Shown piece by piece: positions 1-7,005 of a stretch of 64,000 nt of DNA. The first letter of the stretch is position 1, and each line of letters begins with the position of its first letter. The stretch is from Thermococcus sibiricus MM 739 (GTDB taxonomy: Archaea > Methanobacteriota_B > Thermococci > Thermococcales > Thermococcaceae): the NCBI RefSeq assembly GCF_000022545.1, contig NC_012883.1, forward strand, positions 1,294,276 through 1,358,275. The letters are read 5' to 3'. Made by a program: the position numbers and the translations under genes. The notes beneath the pieces are model-generated. The model worked only from the letters and a program-made list of their open reading frames with translations. It ran no database searches and was not told where the DNA came from.

Positions 1-497
1 CTCGTGCAGTTTTAATCGCTGAGAACAGCGACTTAATTGTAGCAGGAGCTACTTACAGCTTCAGCGTTAGTGAAGCTGATGGTTGGGTTCTCAGACTTCC
101 ACCTGATGGAAACCTGCAGAACTGTGAGTTCTGCAGGGATTCAAACGCCCAAGTGTCTGAAACGAGTGCTGAGGTTTCTACCTCTGCTGCAGTGGTAGGT
201 CAGAGTAACGCTGTTGTGAAGGATACAATTGCTGAAATTTATGATACGAACGCCAATGTGAAGACTTTGTTAGCTTATGCTCCTCCTAAAGATACAACTA
301 CGTCCAGCCGGACGACCACTAGTTCGACCATAACTTCTTCAACTAGTACAAGCCAAGGGTATGGTACTACAACTACTGAAACTACCGAAGAGGGGGATGG
401 CTTTGAAGTGTCAGTAACATGTGGTCCAGCGGCTTTCCTTGTCCTCATCCTCATTGGTGGGGCTGTTGCCAGGATTAGAGGAAGAAGAGACGATTGA
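1..497 (+). CDS. C-terminal part of a secreted CGP-CTERM surface protein (5' truncated by window edge)
   Basis: The reading frame is open from base 3 with no start, so only the C-terminus is present. The first ~40 residues (AVLIAENSDLIVAGATYSF...DGWVLRLPPDGNL) look like one blade of the 'D-W-VLKLD-x-nGN' repeats found in large exported Thermococcales beta-propeller-like proteins. A Ser/Thr-rich linker follows (TTTSSRTTTSSTITSSTSTS), typical of a glycosylated stalk. The end is CGP, then a hydrophobic stretch and RIRGRRDD, which is the tripartite CGP-CTERM sorting signal known from Thermococcus and Pyrococcus (Cys-Gly-Pro, membrane segment, basic tail). I infer a cell-surface protein anchored or processed at its C-terminus; the ligand or substrate is unknown. 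The repeat assignment rests on one blade only. Confidence 0.75.
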   Translation, partial: RAVLIAENSDLIVAGATYSFSVSEADGWVLRLPPDGNLQNCEFCRDSNAQVSETSAEVSTSAAVVGQSNAVVKDTIAEIYDTNANVKTLLAYAPPKDTTTSSRTTTSSTITSSTSTSQGYGTTTTETTEEGDGFEVSVTCGPAAFLVLILIGGAVARIRGRRDD

Positions 498-519
498 GGG
501 GCGTTTTACACGCTCCCCT
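497..519 (+). terminator. Stem-loop just after the CGP-CTERM gene
   Basis: AGGGG-CGT at 497-504 pairs with ACG-(CT)-CCCCT at 510-519, leaving a five-base loop and a two-base bulge; a short T-run (CAATTTTAG) follows. It overlaps the stop codon and probably ends the transcript. Confidence 0.4.
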
Positions 520-571
520 ACTCAATTTTAGTAGTATTCAAGATTTGAATAGTAAAATATTTCTCAATAAT

Positions 572-590
572 CGAAAAGTTTATTAATAAT
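572..590 (+). promoter_or_regulatory. BRE/TATA promoter of the 668-1108 gene
   Basis: A BRE-like CGAAAA (572-577) precedes the TATA-like GTTTATTAATA (579-589). Transcription would start near 612, leaving a ~55-nt leader that can fold (GCAAAGCC near 610 against GGGTTTGC near 644) just upstream of the GGTGGTG ribosome binding site. Confidence 0.5.
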
Positions 591-667
591 ATTACGTAAC
601 ATGTCAAAAGCAAAGCCTGTCCCGCTTTCCTTTTCTGCGAGATGGGTTTGCCTTGGTGGTGCATATA

Positions 668-1108
668 TTGAAAAAATACTACCTTGCGGGCATAGTGATT
701 TGGATAACAAGCCTGCCTTTGGCGTTATGCCAGGATAGCGAAGACTATCTGACGGGGTTTAGTGTAGAGGGTCCTTTTGTAGGTGTTGTGCTGATAGGTG
801 CACTTCTCTTACTGCTCTGGCTAATCAAAAAATACTTGATCAAGTTACTCCTAGCCTCCATTGTGGCCGTGACCCTTGGAGGCGTTGGGTATTTGATCAG
901 TTCAATGTTCCTCCAGGAGCTTGCAGTTCCGTTAGCGGTGGGATTCTTCATTCTTGGCCTCGTAGTGTCTCTGAAGATGCCTAAGGCTAAAGGCACGAGT
1001 GTTGTTAGGACATCGCTTGGAGGCAGTGACGACGAGGACTGGTCCTTTGATGATGAGGAAGACGAAGATTATGAATTTGATGATGAGGAATGGGACTGGG
1101 ATGATTGA
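668..1108 (+). CDS. Membrane protein with strongly acidic cytoplasmic or external tail
   Basis: No family recognised. I chose the TTG at 668 because GGTGGTG (655-661) sits six bases upstream; a longer in-frame TTG at 653 would place the start over that site. The product (146 aa) has an N-terminal signal-like segment ending ...SLPLALCQ, two further hydrophobic stretches (roughly residues 35-60 and 65-95), and a C-terminal tail of almost only D/E with aromatic residues (SDDEDWSFDDEEDEDYEFDD). Acidic tails of this type can bind divalent cations or basic partners, but that is speculation. It is followed 42 bases later by another exported protein in the same direction, so the genes probably share a transcript. 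Confidence 0.6.
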   Translation: MKKYYLAGIVIWITSLPLALCQDSEDYLTGFSVEGPFVGVVLIGALLLLLWLIKKYLIKLLLASIVAVTLGGVGYLISSMFLQELAVPLAVGFFILGLVVSLKMPKAKGTSVVRTSLGGSDDEDWSFDDEEDEDYEFDDEEWDWDD

Positions 1109-1150
1109 GAGGGTGGAGTTTAGTTTGAAAATGAAAGGAGGAGGGATTTT

Positions 1151-3220
1151 ATGAGAAAAAGTAAGGTTTACCTGGTTGTATTAATCCTTTTGACCTCGGC
1201 ATTTCCCATTGGCATGGTTTCGGGTTCAGAGCTCCCCGACTACGCGCCAACGCCCAGTGAGCTTAATGCAATCGGTATTGAGGTTACAGATGTTGACCGA
1301 ACTCCTGATGGAGTTACATTTGAGGGAACTTTCCAAGTAAATAATCAGTATGAACCGCAGACGACCGAAGTAAAAATAGCAATCTTTGAGTACGAAAACC
1401 CTGAAAAAGCTAGAGAAGAGTTTAAAAAGTCCATAAATACCCTCATAAGTGGTTGTTATGAAAACAAGAAGATCCACTGGGAAGGAGAGATGGCGAACCA
1501 TGAGTGGGTGGACGGTACATTTATCGCAAAGCACGTTGAGAAATACGGAACTTCTAACAGTTCTACATGTTACATGTTCTTTATACTCAAGCATGCGAGA
1601 TCCGGCTATATTTTCGGGGCAGCAACGAACCACGAAGCTCTCTACACGTATGGGAAGTACGTTATCTTTGTGGGAATATACGGAGGATGGAATGACTATG
1701 ACTCAATCCTCACTAACCCCCAGAAGAGCTACATATATGTGGTTTGCTCTGAGAGCGAATGTACGGGTGCTGTGGACGAAGCTAAGTACCAGGCGTATAT
1801 GAATCTATTAGAAGAACGTAACAAAGCTGTAAAGCTCAAGGCAGAGAGGCTTACCAAGAGCGTGGTTGATTTAGTTTTGAAGCATATAGAGAGTACCTCC
1901 CCAGAAGGCGGATATTCCGTTAGGATAACATCACCCCGGGACGGGGCGACGCTCAGGCAGCTCTTCGACGGCTACTTCACAATGTCCCTTTGGGCGGACG
2001 TGGATGGGAGCGGTGCCGAGAATCTTTACGCGGTGGTTACCCTGCCAGACGGCTCGAAGAAGAGGGAGAACGTGATGGGCGGGAGCATAGTCGACATCAT
2101 AGAGATCAGCGACCCAACGGTGAAGGGTGGTACCGTTAGGGTCGACCTCTACGGCACGATGAACGGCTCTACGAAGCTCCTCGCATCGGACTCAGTGAAG
2201 GTGGGCTTCGTCTCCAAGGAGGTTCCCGGGGACAACATCGACAACGACCTCGACGGTCTGGTTGACTGTGACGACCCCGACATTTTCGGCTGTCAGGAGT
2301 GCATCCTCCAGAAAAAGCTTGAATTTGCCGAGAACATCTACAAGAGGCATGTTGACTACCTCAACAAAGTCATAGAGCTCCACCCGGAGGACAGGTCAAT
2401 TTACGAAGTCTACCTCGACGACCTGAATGAAATCCACGACGACTACCTCGACGACCCTGACAGAATGGTCTCCGAGATGAACGCGTACATGGAGAAGAAG
2501 GTCTACGCCAACCAGAAGATCAACTCGTACCTCTCGATCTTCAAGGACGACCCCGAGAAGAGGTACCAGCTCAGACAGATAGCGATAAAGTACCGCTACG
2601 ACCCAATAATGCGCGACATCAAGATGAAAGACTTCATCTACAAAAACGCCCAGAGCGCTGCGGAGAGTAGCGCTATTGCCAACGCGATAATAGCTGGGAT
2701 CATCGAGCCGCCTCAGTGGCTCGTCGGCGGGCAGTACGGTTCCGGTGGGGCCCTCGACTGGGCGCACTTCATTGCTTCCAACTTCGAGAAGGTCGGGGAC
2801 ACGGTGAAGTTCAAGGGGAACGCCAAGGTGAAGATGCTCAGAACGCCCGCGACGGTTTATCTGGTTGCACTCGACGCCAAGGCGCTGATGGACCACGCCA
2901 GGGAGCTGCAGAACATGAACCTGCCGGAGAACACCAGGGTTTCCATAGTGGTTCTCGACGGAGCAACAAAGATAGGCAAACTGCTCGACCCGACCGGCTA
3001 CTTCGGCAACATGGCAGATGCAACGGTTGGAGCGCTGATAGACCTGCGGAAAAAGATAGAGCAGAGAAACCAGGGGTGGTTCACGTGGAACGGTTACGTC
3101 CTCCACGAGACCTCAACCCCGGGCATTTACGAGGACTATGAAACGGGCAAGAAGTTCAGGCGCGTAGGCGGCGGCTGGCTGAGCTCACCGAACTTCGTGG
3201 AGGTGAAGGACAATGGGTAA
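1151..3220 (+). CDS. Large exported protein of unknown function, compositional chimera
   Basis: The ATG at 1151 follows AAAGGAGGAGGG. The 689-aa product begins with a clear signal peptide (MRKSKVYLVVLILLTSAFP...SG). Residues ~20-250 form an unrecognised globular region with several Cys. A beta-sandwich-like segment (SVRITSPRDGATLRQL...) starts near residue 255. An Asp-rich DNIDNDLDGLVDCDDPD segment near 360-380 resembles thrombospondin type 3 or EF-hand-like Ca-binding loops. The C-terminal ~300 residues are mainly charged and helical. Base use changes abruptly near 1915: one 60-base line upstream is about one third G+C, one near 2700 is about 70%, and codon third positions follow. No enzyme motif seen. 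It overlaps the next gene by 8 bases, suggesting that the two products act together at the cell surface. Confidence 0.65.
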   Translation: MRKSKVYLVVLILLTSAFPIGMVSGSELPDYAPTPSELNAIGIEVTDVDRTPDGVTFEGTFQVNNQYEPQTTEVKIAIFEYENPEKAREEFKKSINTLISGCYENKKIHWEGEMANHEWVDGTFIAKHVEKYGTSNSSTCYMFFILKHARSGYIFGAATNHEALYTYGKYVIFVGIYGGWNDYDSILTNPQKSYIYVVCSESECTGAVDEAKYQAYMNLLEERNKAVKLKAERLTKSVVDLVLKHIESTSPEGGYSVRITSPRDGATLRQLFDGYFTMSLWADVDGSGAENLYAVVTLPDGSKKRENVMGGSIVDIIEISDPTVKGGTVRVDLYGTMNGSTKLLASDSVKVGFVSKEVPGDNIDNDLDGLVDCDDPDIFGCQECILQKKLEFAENIYKRHVDYLNKVIELHPEDRSIYEVYLDDLNEIHDDYLDDPDRMVSEMNAYMEKKVYANQKINSYLSIFKDDPEKRYQLRQIAIKYRYDPIMRDIKMKDFIYKNAQSAAESSAIANAIIAGIIEPPQWLVGGQYGSGGALDWAHFIASNFEKVGDTVKFKGNAKVKMLRTPATVYLVALDAKALMDHARELQNMNLPENTRVSIVVLDGATKIGKLLDPTGYFGNMADATVGALIDLRKKIEQRNQGWFTWNGYVLHETSTPGIYEDYETGKKFRRVGGGWLSSPNFVEVKDNG

Positions 3221-4421
3221 ATTCACAGCGTTTCTATTGATCCTCCTCATCCTCGGGGGCCTCTACTACATCTACAACAAAAACCCCGACTTGATAAAGG
3301 ACATCATAGACGATACCAACAACGGGGGATCCTCCGGCCAGCTCTCCGATAACACCGGAGGCGGAAGCAACGGGGGAAGCTTTTCCAGCGATAACGGCGG
3401 GACTGCCTCCGGAGAGAGCGGGTGGAGCGATACGGACGGGGATGGGGCCCCGGATATCTATGTGAGCACGGGTTTTGGGGCGGTAAGTATCAACGGGAGC
3501 TATATTATAACCAAGGACAGGAACGAAGACGGTGTAATAGACGCGATATATCTCGATACTACGGGAGACGGAGATTTCGACACCTCTTACCTCGACGAGG
3601 ACTACAACGGAAAGACCGACACGTGGATTACAGCCTTCAACGGTGTCAAAAGTTATGCGTGGGACTTAAGCGGGGACGGCATTCCGGACGTTTACGACAC
3701 CAACGGAGATGGCAAGGTAGATGCATGGGATTTGAACTCCGACGGAGTTATAGACGAGAAGGACGTGGATTACGATGGAACCCCTGATTTGCATGACTAT
3801 GACTTCGACGGAATTTTCGATGAGTTTGAAGGCGGTGCAAACATAGTACCACCTGAAAACACGAGTGAGAGCTTTACGTGCCCACCAAGTCAAGAAGAAG
3901 CCTACGAACTCTTTGTACAGGCATACAACAATGTTACCTCCCTGATGGGCTCAAATGCCTCGCAGGAAGAACAGGAGGAAGCTTATGCAAAGTACTTGGA
4001 GGCCAAGGCGTGCTATGAATCGTCCCTAAACTCAGGAACTTCAATCTCCCCTCCAAAAGAGGGAACCTTTGGAGAGATCTATGAAGTTACTCTTTCAACG
4101 CCTACCGCAATGATGTTGGACTTTTCAACAGGAGATGTTGGAGGTGAAGATGGGGACATAATGCTTGAACCCTGGTGCGTGGACTATCCCGCCATATTGG
4201 GTAATTATGCTGAAACCAATCTGATAAGCTTGGAGGATGTTACTGTTGAAGATATTCCGAGCTCTGGGTACACGAACGAGGATGCAATGGAAATCAAAAT
4301 AGGGTACGTTTATATAAACAGGAACTCTGACGGCTCGTACACGGCTTTTGTTGTAGTGACCCACGAGAAGATAGGGGAATGTGATCACAAAGTAACCCTG
4401 AGATACAGGACACTTGGATGA
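3213..4421 (+). CDS. Membrane-anchored protein with Asp-rich calcium-binding repeats
   Basis: ATG at 3213 lies inside the end of the preceding gene (8-base overlap), preceded by GTGGAGGTGAAGG. The 402-aa product has an N-terminal membrane anchor (KFTAFLLILLILGGLYYIY), a Gly/Ser/Asn-rich linker (~residues 35-70), then about eight DxDxDG-type loops between residues ~70 and 205 (DTDGDGAPD, DRNEDGVID, DTTGDGDFD, DLSGDGIPD, DTNGDGKVD, DLNSDGVID, DYDFDGIFD), the pattern of dockerin or thrombospondin-3 calcium sites. A helical stretch (~220-270) and an unrecognised C-terminal domain containing Cys residues follow. The first half shares the GC-rich composition of the upstream gene; the second half returns to AT-rich. 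I infer a Ca2+-stabilised extracellular protein acting with its neighbour; no enzymatic motif was seen. Confidence 0.65.
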   Translation: MGKFTAFLLILLILGGLYYIYNKNPDLIKDIIDDTNNGGSSGQLSDNTGGGSNGGSFSSDNGGTASGESGWSDTDGDGAPDIYVSTGFGAVSINGSYIITKDRNEDGVIDAIYLDTTGDGDFDTSYLDEDYNGKTDTWITAFNGVKSYAWDLSGDGIPDVYDTNGDGKVDAWDLNSDGVIDEKDVDYDGTPDLHDYDFDGIFDEFEGGANIVPPENTSESFTCPPSQEEAYELFVQAYNNVTSLMGSNASQEEQEEAYAKYLEAKACYESSLNSGTSISPPKEGTFGEIYEVTLSTPTAMMLDFSTGDVGGEDGDIMLEPWCVDYPAILGNYAETNLISLEDVTVEDIPSSGYTNEDAMEIKIGYVYINRNSDGSYTAFVVVTHEKIGECDHKVTLRYRTLG

Positions 4422-4435
4422 ACGGTGGTGGAATA

Positions 4436-4504
4436 ATGGAAAAGTTGTGTTGTTTCAATTTTAGATTGGCACATTTAAACAAATTAAAAGGAGGTGAAAA
4501 ATGA
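4436..4504 (+). CDS. Possible 22-residue translated leader ORF coupled to the next gene
   Basis: ATG at 4436 is preceded at six bases by GGTGGTGG and opens a 22-codon frame (starts MEKLCCFNF) whose TGA overlaps the next start as ATGA at 4501-4504. The spacing and overlap look like translational coupling, but the frame is very short and could be chance. Confidence 0.25.
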   Translation: MEKLCCFNFRLAHLNKLKGGEK

Positions 4505-4890
4505 TGGGATTAATAAAGAAGCTCATAGTAGGATTCTTTGTTCTTCTAGTCGTGGGAATTGCATTTGTATTTGGGACTTACTACTACACGCTGGCAACTC
4601 ACGAGAAAGAACTGATCGTAGAGCTGAGCGAGACAGTTACGGGCCCAGTTTACTATACTTCCGATGTAATACCTCCAGGAAAATACCTTATAACAGCAGA
4701 AAGCTCGGGAGTTGTTGAAGGCATGCAAATACTCAAAGCCGATACGGACGAAGTTGTGACAGAATTTGAAGGCGATAACGTTATATACAGTTCAGAAACT
4801 CCTTTTAGGGTCCGCATTCAATACAACGCACCAAATCCAAATGAAGAGTACACAGTCTCTGTTAAGATATACCGGCTTGTGAAAAAGTGA
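4501..4890 (+). CDS. Small membrane-anchored extracytoplasmic protein
   Basis: A perfect AAAGGAGGTGA lies just upstream; either of the tandem ATGs at 4501 or 4504 could be used. The 129-aa product has one N-terminal membrane segment (IVGFFVLLVVGIAFVFGTYYY) and a ~95-residue, probably all-beta exterior domain (ELSETVTGPVYYTSDVIPPGKYLITAESS...). No conserved motif recognised. Same strand and close spacing tie it to the preceding exported-protein cluster. A T-rich tract (about 4898-4930) follows and probably terminates the cluster. Confidence 0.6.
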   Translation: MMGLIKKLIVGFFVLLVVGIAFVFGTYYYTLATHEKELIVELSETVTGPVYYTSDVIPPGKYLITAESSGVVEGMQILKADTDEVVTEFEGDNVIYSSETPFRVRIQYNAPNPNEEYTVSVKIYRLVKK

Positions 4891-4897
4891 TCTAGGA

Positions 4898-4932
4898 GTT
4901 TTGGTTTTTGTTTATATTTCTCTTTTTGTTAT
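4898..4932 (+). terminator. T-rich terminator of the exported-protein cluster
   Basis: Several T-runs (GTTTTGGTTTTTGTTTATATTTCTCTTTTTG) directly follow the stop at 4890. Archaeal RNA polymerase terminates on such oligo-T tracts. A TATA box for the next gene (GTTTATAAG, 4976-4984) lies 45 bases beyond. Confidence 0.4.
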
Positions 4933-5016
4933 CTAATATTATACGAGCTTTGTGAACTTTTCCTCAACCCAAAGTGTTTATAAGTAAGAAAATCCTATCT
5001 CACTTAGGTGACCCAA

Positions 5017-6069
5017 ATGAAAGCCGAACGGGCAAAAGAAATCTTGGTAGATTTATTAAAAATTCCCTCTCCCTCAGATCATGAAGATCGCCTTGCCTTA
5101 CATATAATGGAATTCCTTCATAAACTTGACTATGAAGTCCATATAGAGAGTGATGGACGAGTAATTGACCTTGTTGTGAATCCAGAAGCTGATCTTTTTT
5201 TTGAAGTGCACATGGATACGATAGATATAAGGGCCGAGCCTTTTGTTAGAGGCAATATAGTTTATGGAACCGGTGCTAGTGATGTTAAAGGAGGCCTAGC
5301 AAGTGTACTTCTCATGATGGAGAGCCTCAAGAGAGGAAACCAAAACCTTAATGTTGGTGTTGTATTTGTGAGCGACGAAGAAAAGGGAGGAATGGGTTCA
5401 GCATTATTCATGGAGCGCTATAAGCCAAAGATGGCTATCGTAATAGAACCCACTGATCTCGAAGTGCACATAGCCCATGCTGGAAACATAGAAGCATATT
5501 TTGAAGTTGATGGAAAAGAGGCCCATGGGGCCTGTCCTGAAAGCGGTATAAATGCCATCGATCAAACTTATAAAATGATAGAAGAACTTAAGAGCCTAGA
5601 ACCATTTAAACAAAAAGGCAAGTATTTTGATGCTTACATAGGCCTACAGGAGCTTATATGTGAAAACCCCTACTACTTAATTCCTGCTCTCTGTAAAGGG
5701 AGATTGGAAGCACGGCTTCTACCAACCCAAGAGGTTGAAGATATTTTAGACCTTATAGAGCCTATTCTGGAAGAATATACACTTAAATATGAATATACTG
5801 AGATATGGGACGGTTATGAACTTGATGAAGATGAAGAAATTGTCCAACTTGCGAAAAAGGCGATGGATGAAGTCGGAATTGAAGATTTCGGAGGAATGCG
5901 GAGCTGGACAGATGCTATCAACTTTATGTACAATGGGACAAAAACAATAGTCTTTGGACCCGGAAACCTTGATATTTCTCACACAAAAAGCGAGAGGATA
6001 GACGTTAGAGATGTTGTGGAGGCAAGTGAATTTCTAAAGAAAATCAACGAAATCTACGGCCGGAGTTAG
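5017..6069 (+). CDS. M20-family metallopeptidase/deacylase (ArgE/DapE/LysK-like)
   Basis: The family is co-catalytic di-zinc hydrolases that remove acyl or peptide groups. I placed the start at the ATG after TTAGGTGA (5004-5011), not the GTG at 5008 inside that site. In the 350-aa product the metal and catalytic residues are visible: H65 and D67 (EVHMDTID), bridging D89 (GASDVKGG), E121-E122 (SDEEKGG; base and ligand), E144 (IEPTDLE) and a C-terminal His (LDISHTKSERID). The inserted dimerisation domain follows AHAG near 155. Substrate cannot be told from sequence; LysW-amino-acid hydrolase, N-acetyl-amino-acid deacylase or dipeptidase are all possible. The hydrolase gene at 6076 starts six bases after the stop, so they are probably co-transcribed. 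Confidence 0.8.
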   Translation: MKAERAKEILVDLLKIPSPSDHEDRLALHIMEFLHKLDYEVHIESDGRVIDLVVNPEADLFFEVHMDTIDIRAEPFVRGNIVYGTGASDVKGGLASVLLMMESLKRGNQNLNVGVVFVSDEEKGGMGSALFMERYKPKMAIVIEPTDLEVHIAHAGNIEAYFEVDGKEAHGACPESGINAIDQTYKMIEELKSLEPFKQKGKYFDAYIGLQELICENPYYLIPALCKGRLEARLLPTQEVEDILDLIEPILEEYTLKYEYTEIWDGYELDEDEEIVQLAKKAMDEVGIEDFGGMRSWTDAINFMYNGTKTIVFGPGNLDISHTKSERIDVRDVVEASEFLKKINEIYGRS

Positions 6070-6075
6070 AGAACA

Positions 6076-7005
6076 ATGAAAAGGCTCTACAAATTTTTTA
6101 TTGGAGTCTTTCTCTTCTTAATAATCCTCTACTTAATTCCAATACCTAGTACCGGTCACAATGTAGAATATATAGCTCTTCCAGAGAGCAAATTCATTAA
6201 AGTGTGTGGGTTAAAGGTTCATTATGTAGAAAAACCAGGTGAGGGGAATTTACTGCTTTTACACGGCTTTGGGGCCAGCACATTTTCCTGGAGATATCTG
6301 CTCGAGGGCAATTTAAGTGAGAGAGTTGTTGCTTTTGACAGGCCCGGTTTTGGACTCACGGAAAGAAAAAATCCTAAAGGGCTACTATGTAACCCTTACT
6401 CTCCTGAAGGAGCTGCAGAGTTGACTTTAAAACTAATGGATGAATTTGGAATGGAAAAGGCCACCTTAGTTGGCCATTCTGCAGGTGCGGGGGTAGCACT
6501 CTTAGTTTCGATTAAAGCCCCTGAAAGAGTTGAAAAATTGATTTTAGTGGCCCCTGCATGGGGATCAAGAAACCAAAGCACTTTTCAAAAACTCATTTTC
6601 TCTCTTCCATGGACTGAGAAGTATTTTCCACTAATACTTCGTTTTTCAGTTGGCAGGTTAGAAGGAATCCTTGAGAATGCGTGGTATAACCAGAGCAAAC
6701 TAACTGAAGAAGTTTGGGAAGGATATAAGAGGCCTTTAAAGGCCAAAGACTGGGATAAAGGCCTTTTTTGGGTAACTAAATATGGAGAATACCCCAATAT
6801 AACGGAAGAACTCAAAAATCTAAATATTCCTACTCTGATAGTCCACTGCAGGCAAGATAAGATAGTACCTCTAGAAAGTGGAAAAAAACTACACCAAATT
6901 ATTCCAAACTCTCAGCTGGCGATAATGGAAGAATGTGGTCATTTACCCCATGAAGAAAAACCAAGTGAATTCCTTCAAATTTTAAGCGACTTCTTGAACG
7001 AATAA
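6076..7005 (+). CDS. Membrane-anchored alpha/beta-fold hydrolase
   Basis: The 309-aa product has an N-terminal membrane segment (residues ~6-24), then a standard alpha/beta hydrolase domain: oxyanion region LLHGFGAS (61-68), nucleophile elbow GHSAG with S135, acid Asp in CRQDKIVP (~265) and catalytic His in GHLPHEEKP (~290). An FDRPGFGLT loop is typical of the epoxide hydrolase/haloperoxidase-like branch. It probably acts at the inner or outer face of the membrane on an ester, but the substrate is unknown. It begins directly after the M20 peptidase gene and runs convergently with, and with no gap to, the helicase gene at 7006. Confidence 0.8.
   Translation: MKRLYKFFIGVFLFLIILYLIPIPSTGHNVEYIALPESKFIKVCGLKVHYVEKPGEGNLLLLHGFGASTFSWRYLLEGNLSERVVAFDRPGFGLTERKNPKGLLCNPYSPEGAAELTLKLMDEFGMEKATLVGHSAGAGVALLVSIKAPERVEKLILVAPAWGSRNQSTFQKLIFSLPWTEKYFPLILRFSVGRLEGILENAWYNQSKLTEEVWEGYKRPLKAKDWDKGLFWVTKYGEYPNITEELKNLNIPTLIVHCRQDKIVPLESGKKLHQIIPNSQLAIMEECGHLPHEEKPSEFLQILSDFLNE

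Noticed and set aside
601-735. ATG at 601 opening a frame across the start of the 668 gene
   Set aside because: No ribosome binding site, stops after ~45 codons, and the 668 frame has the signal peptide and GGTGGTG.
2396-3141. Long ORFs opposite and in another frame of the 1151-3220 gene (236 and 141 codons)
   Set aside because: They exist because the GC-rich patch has few stops; composition and ribosome binding sites support only the plus-strand frame.
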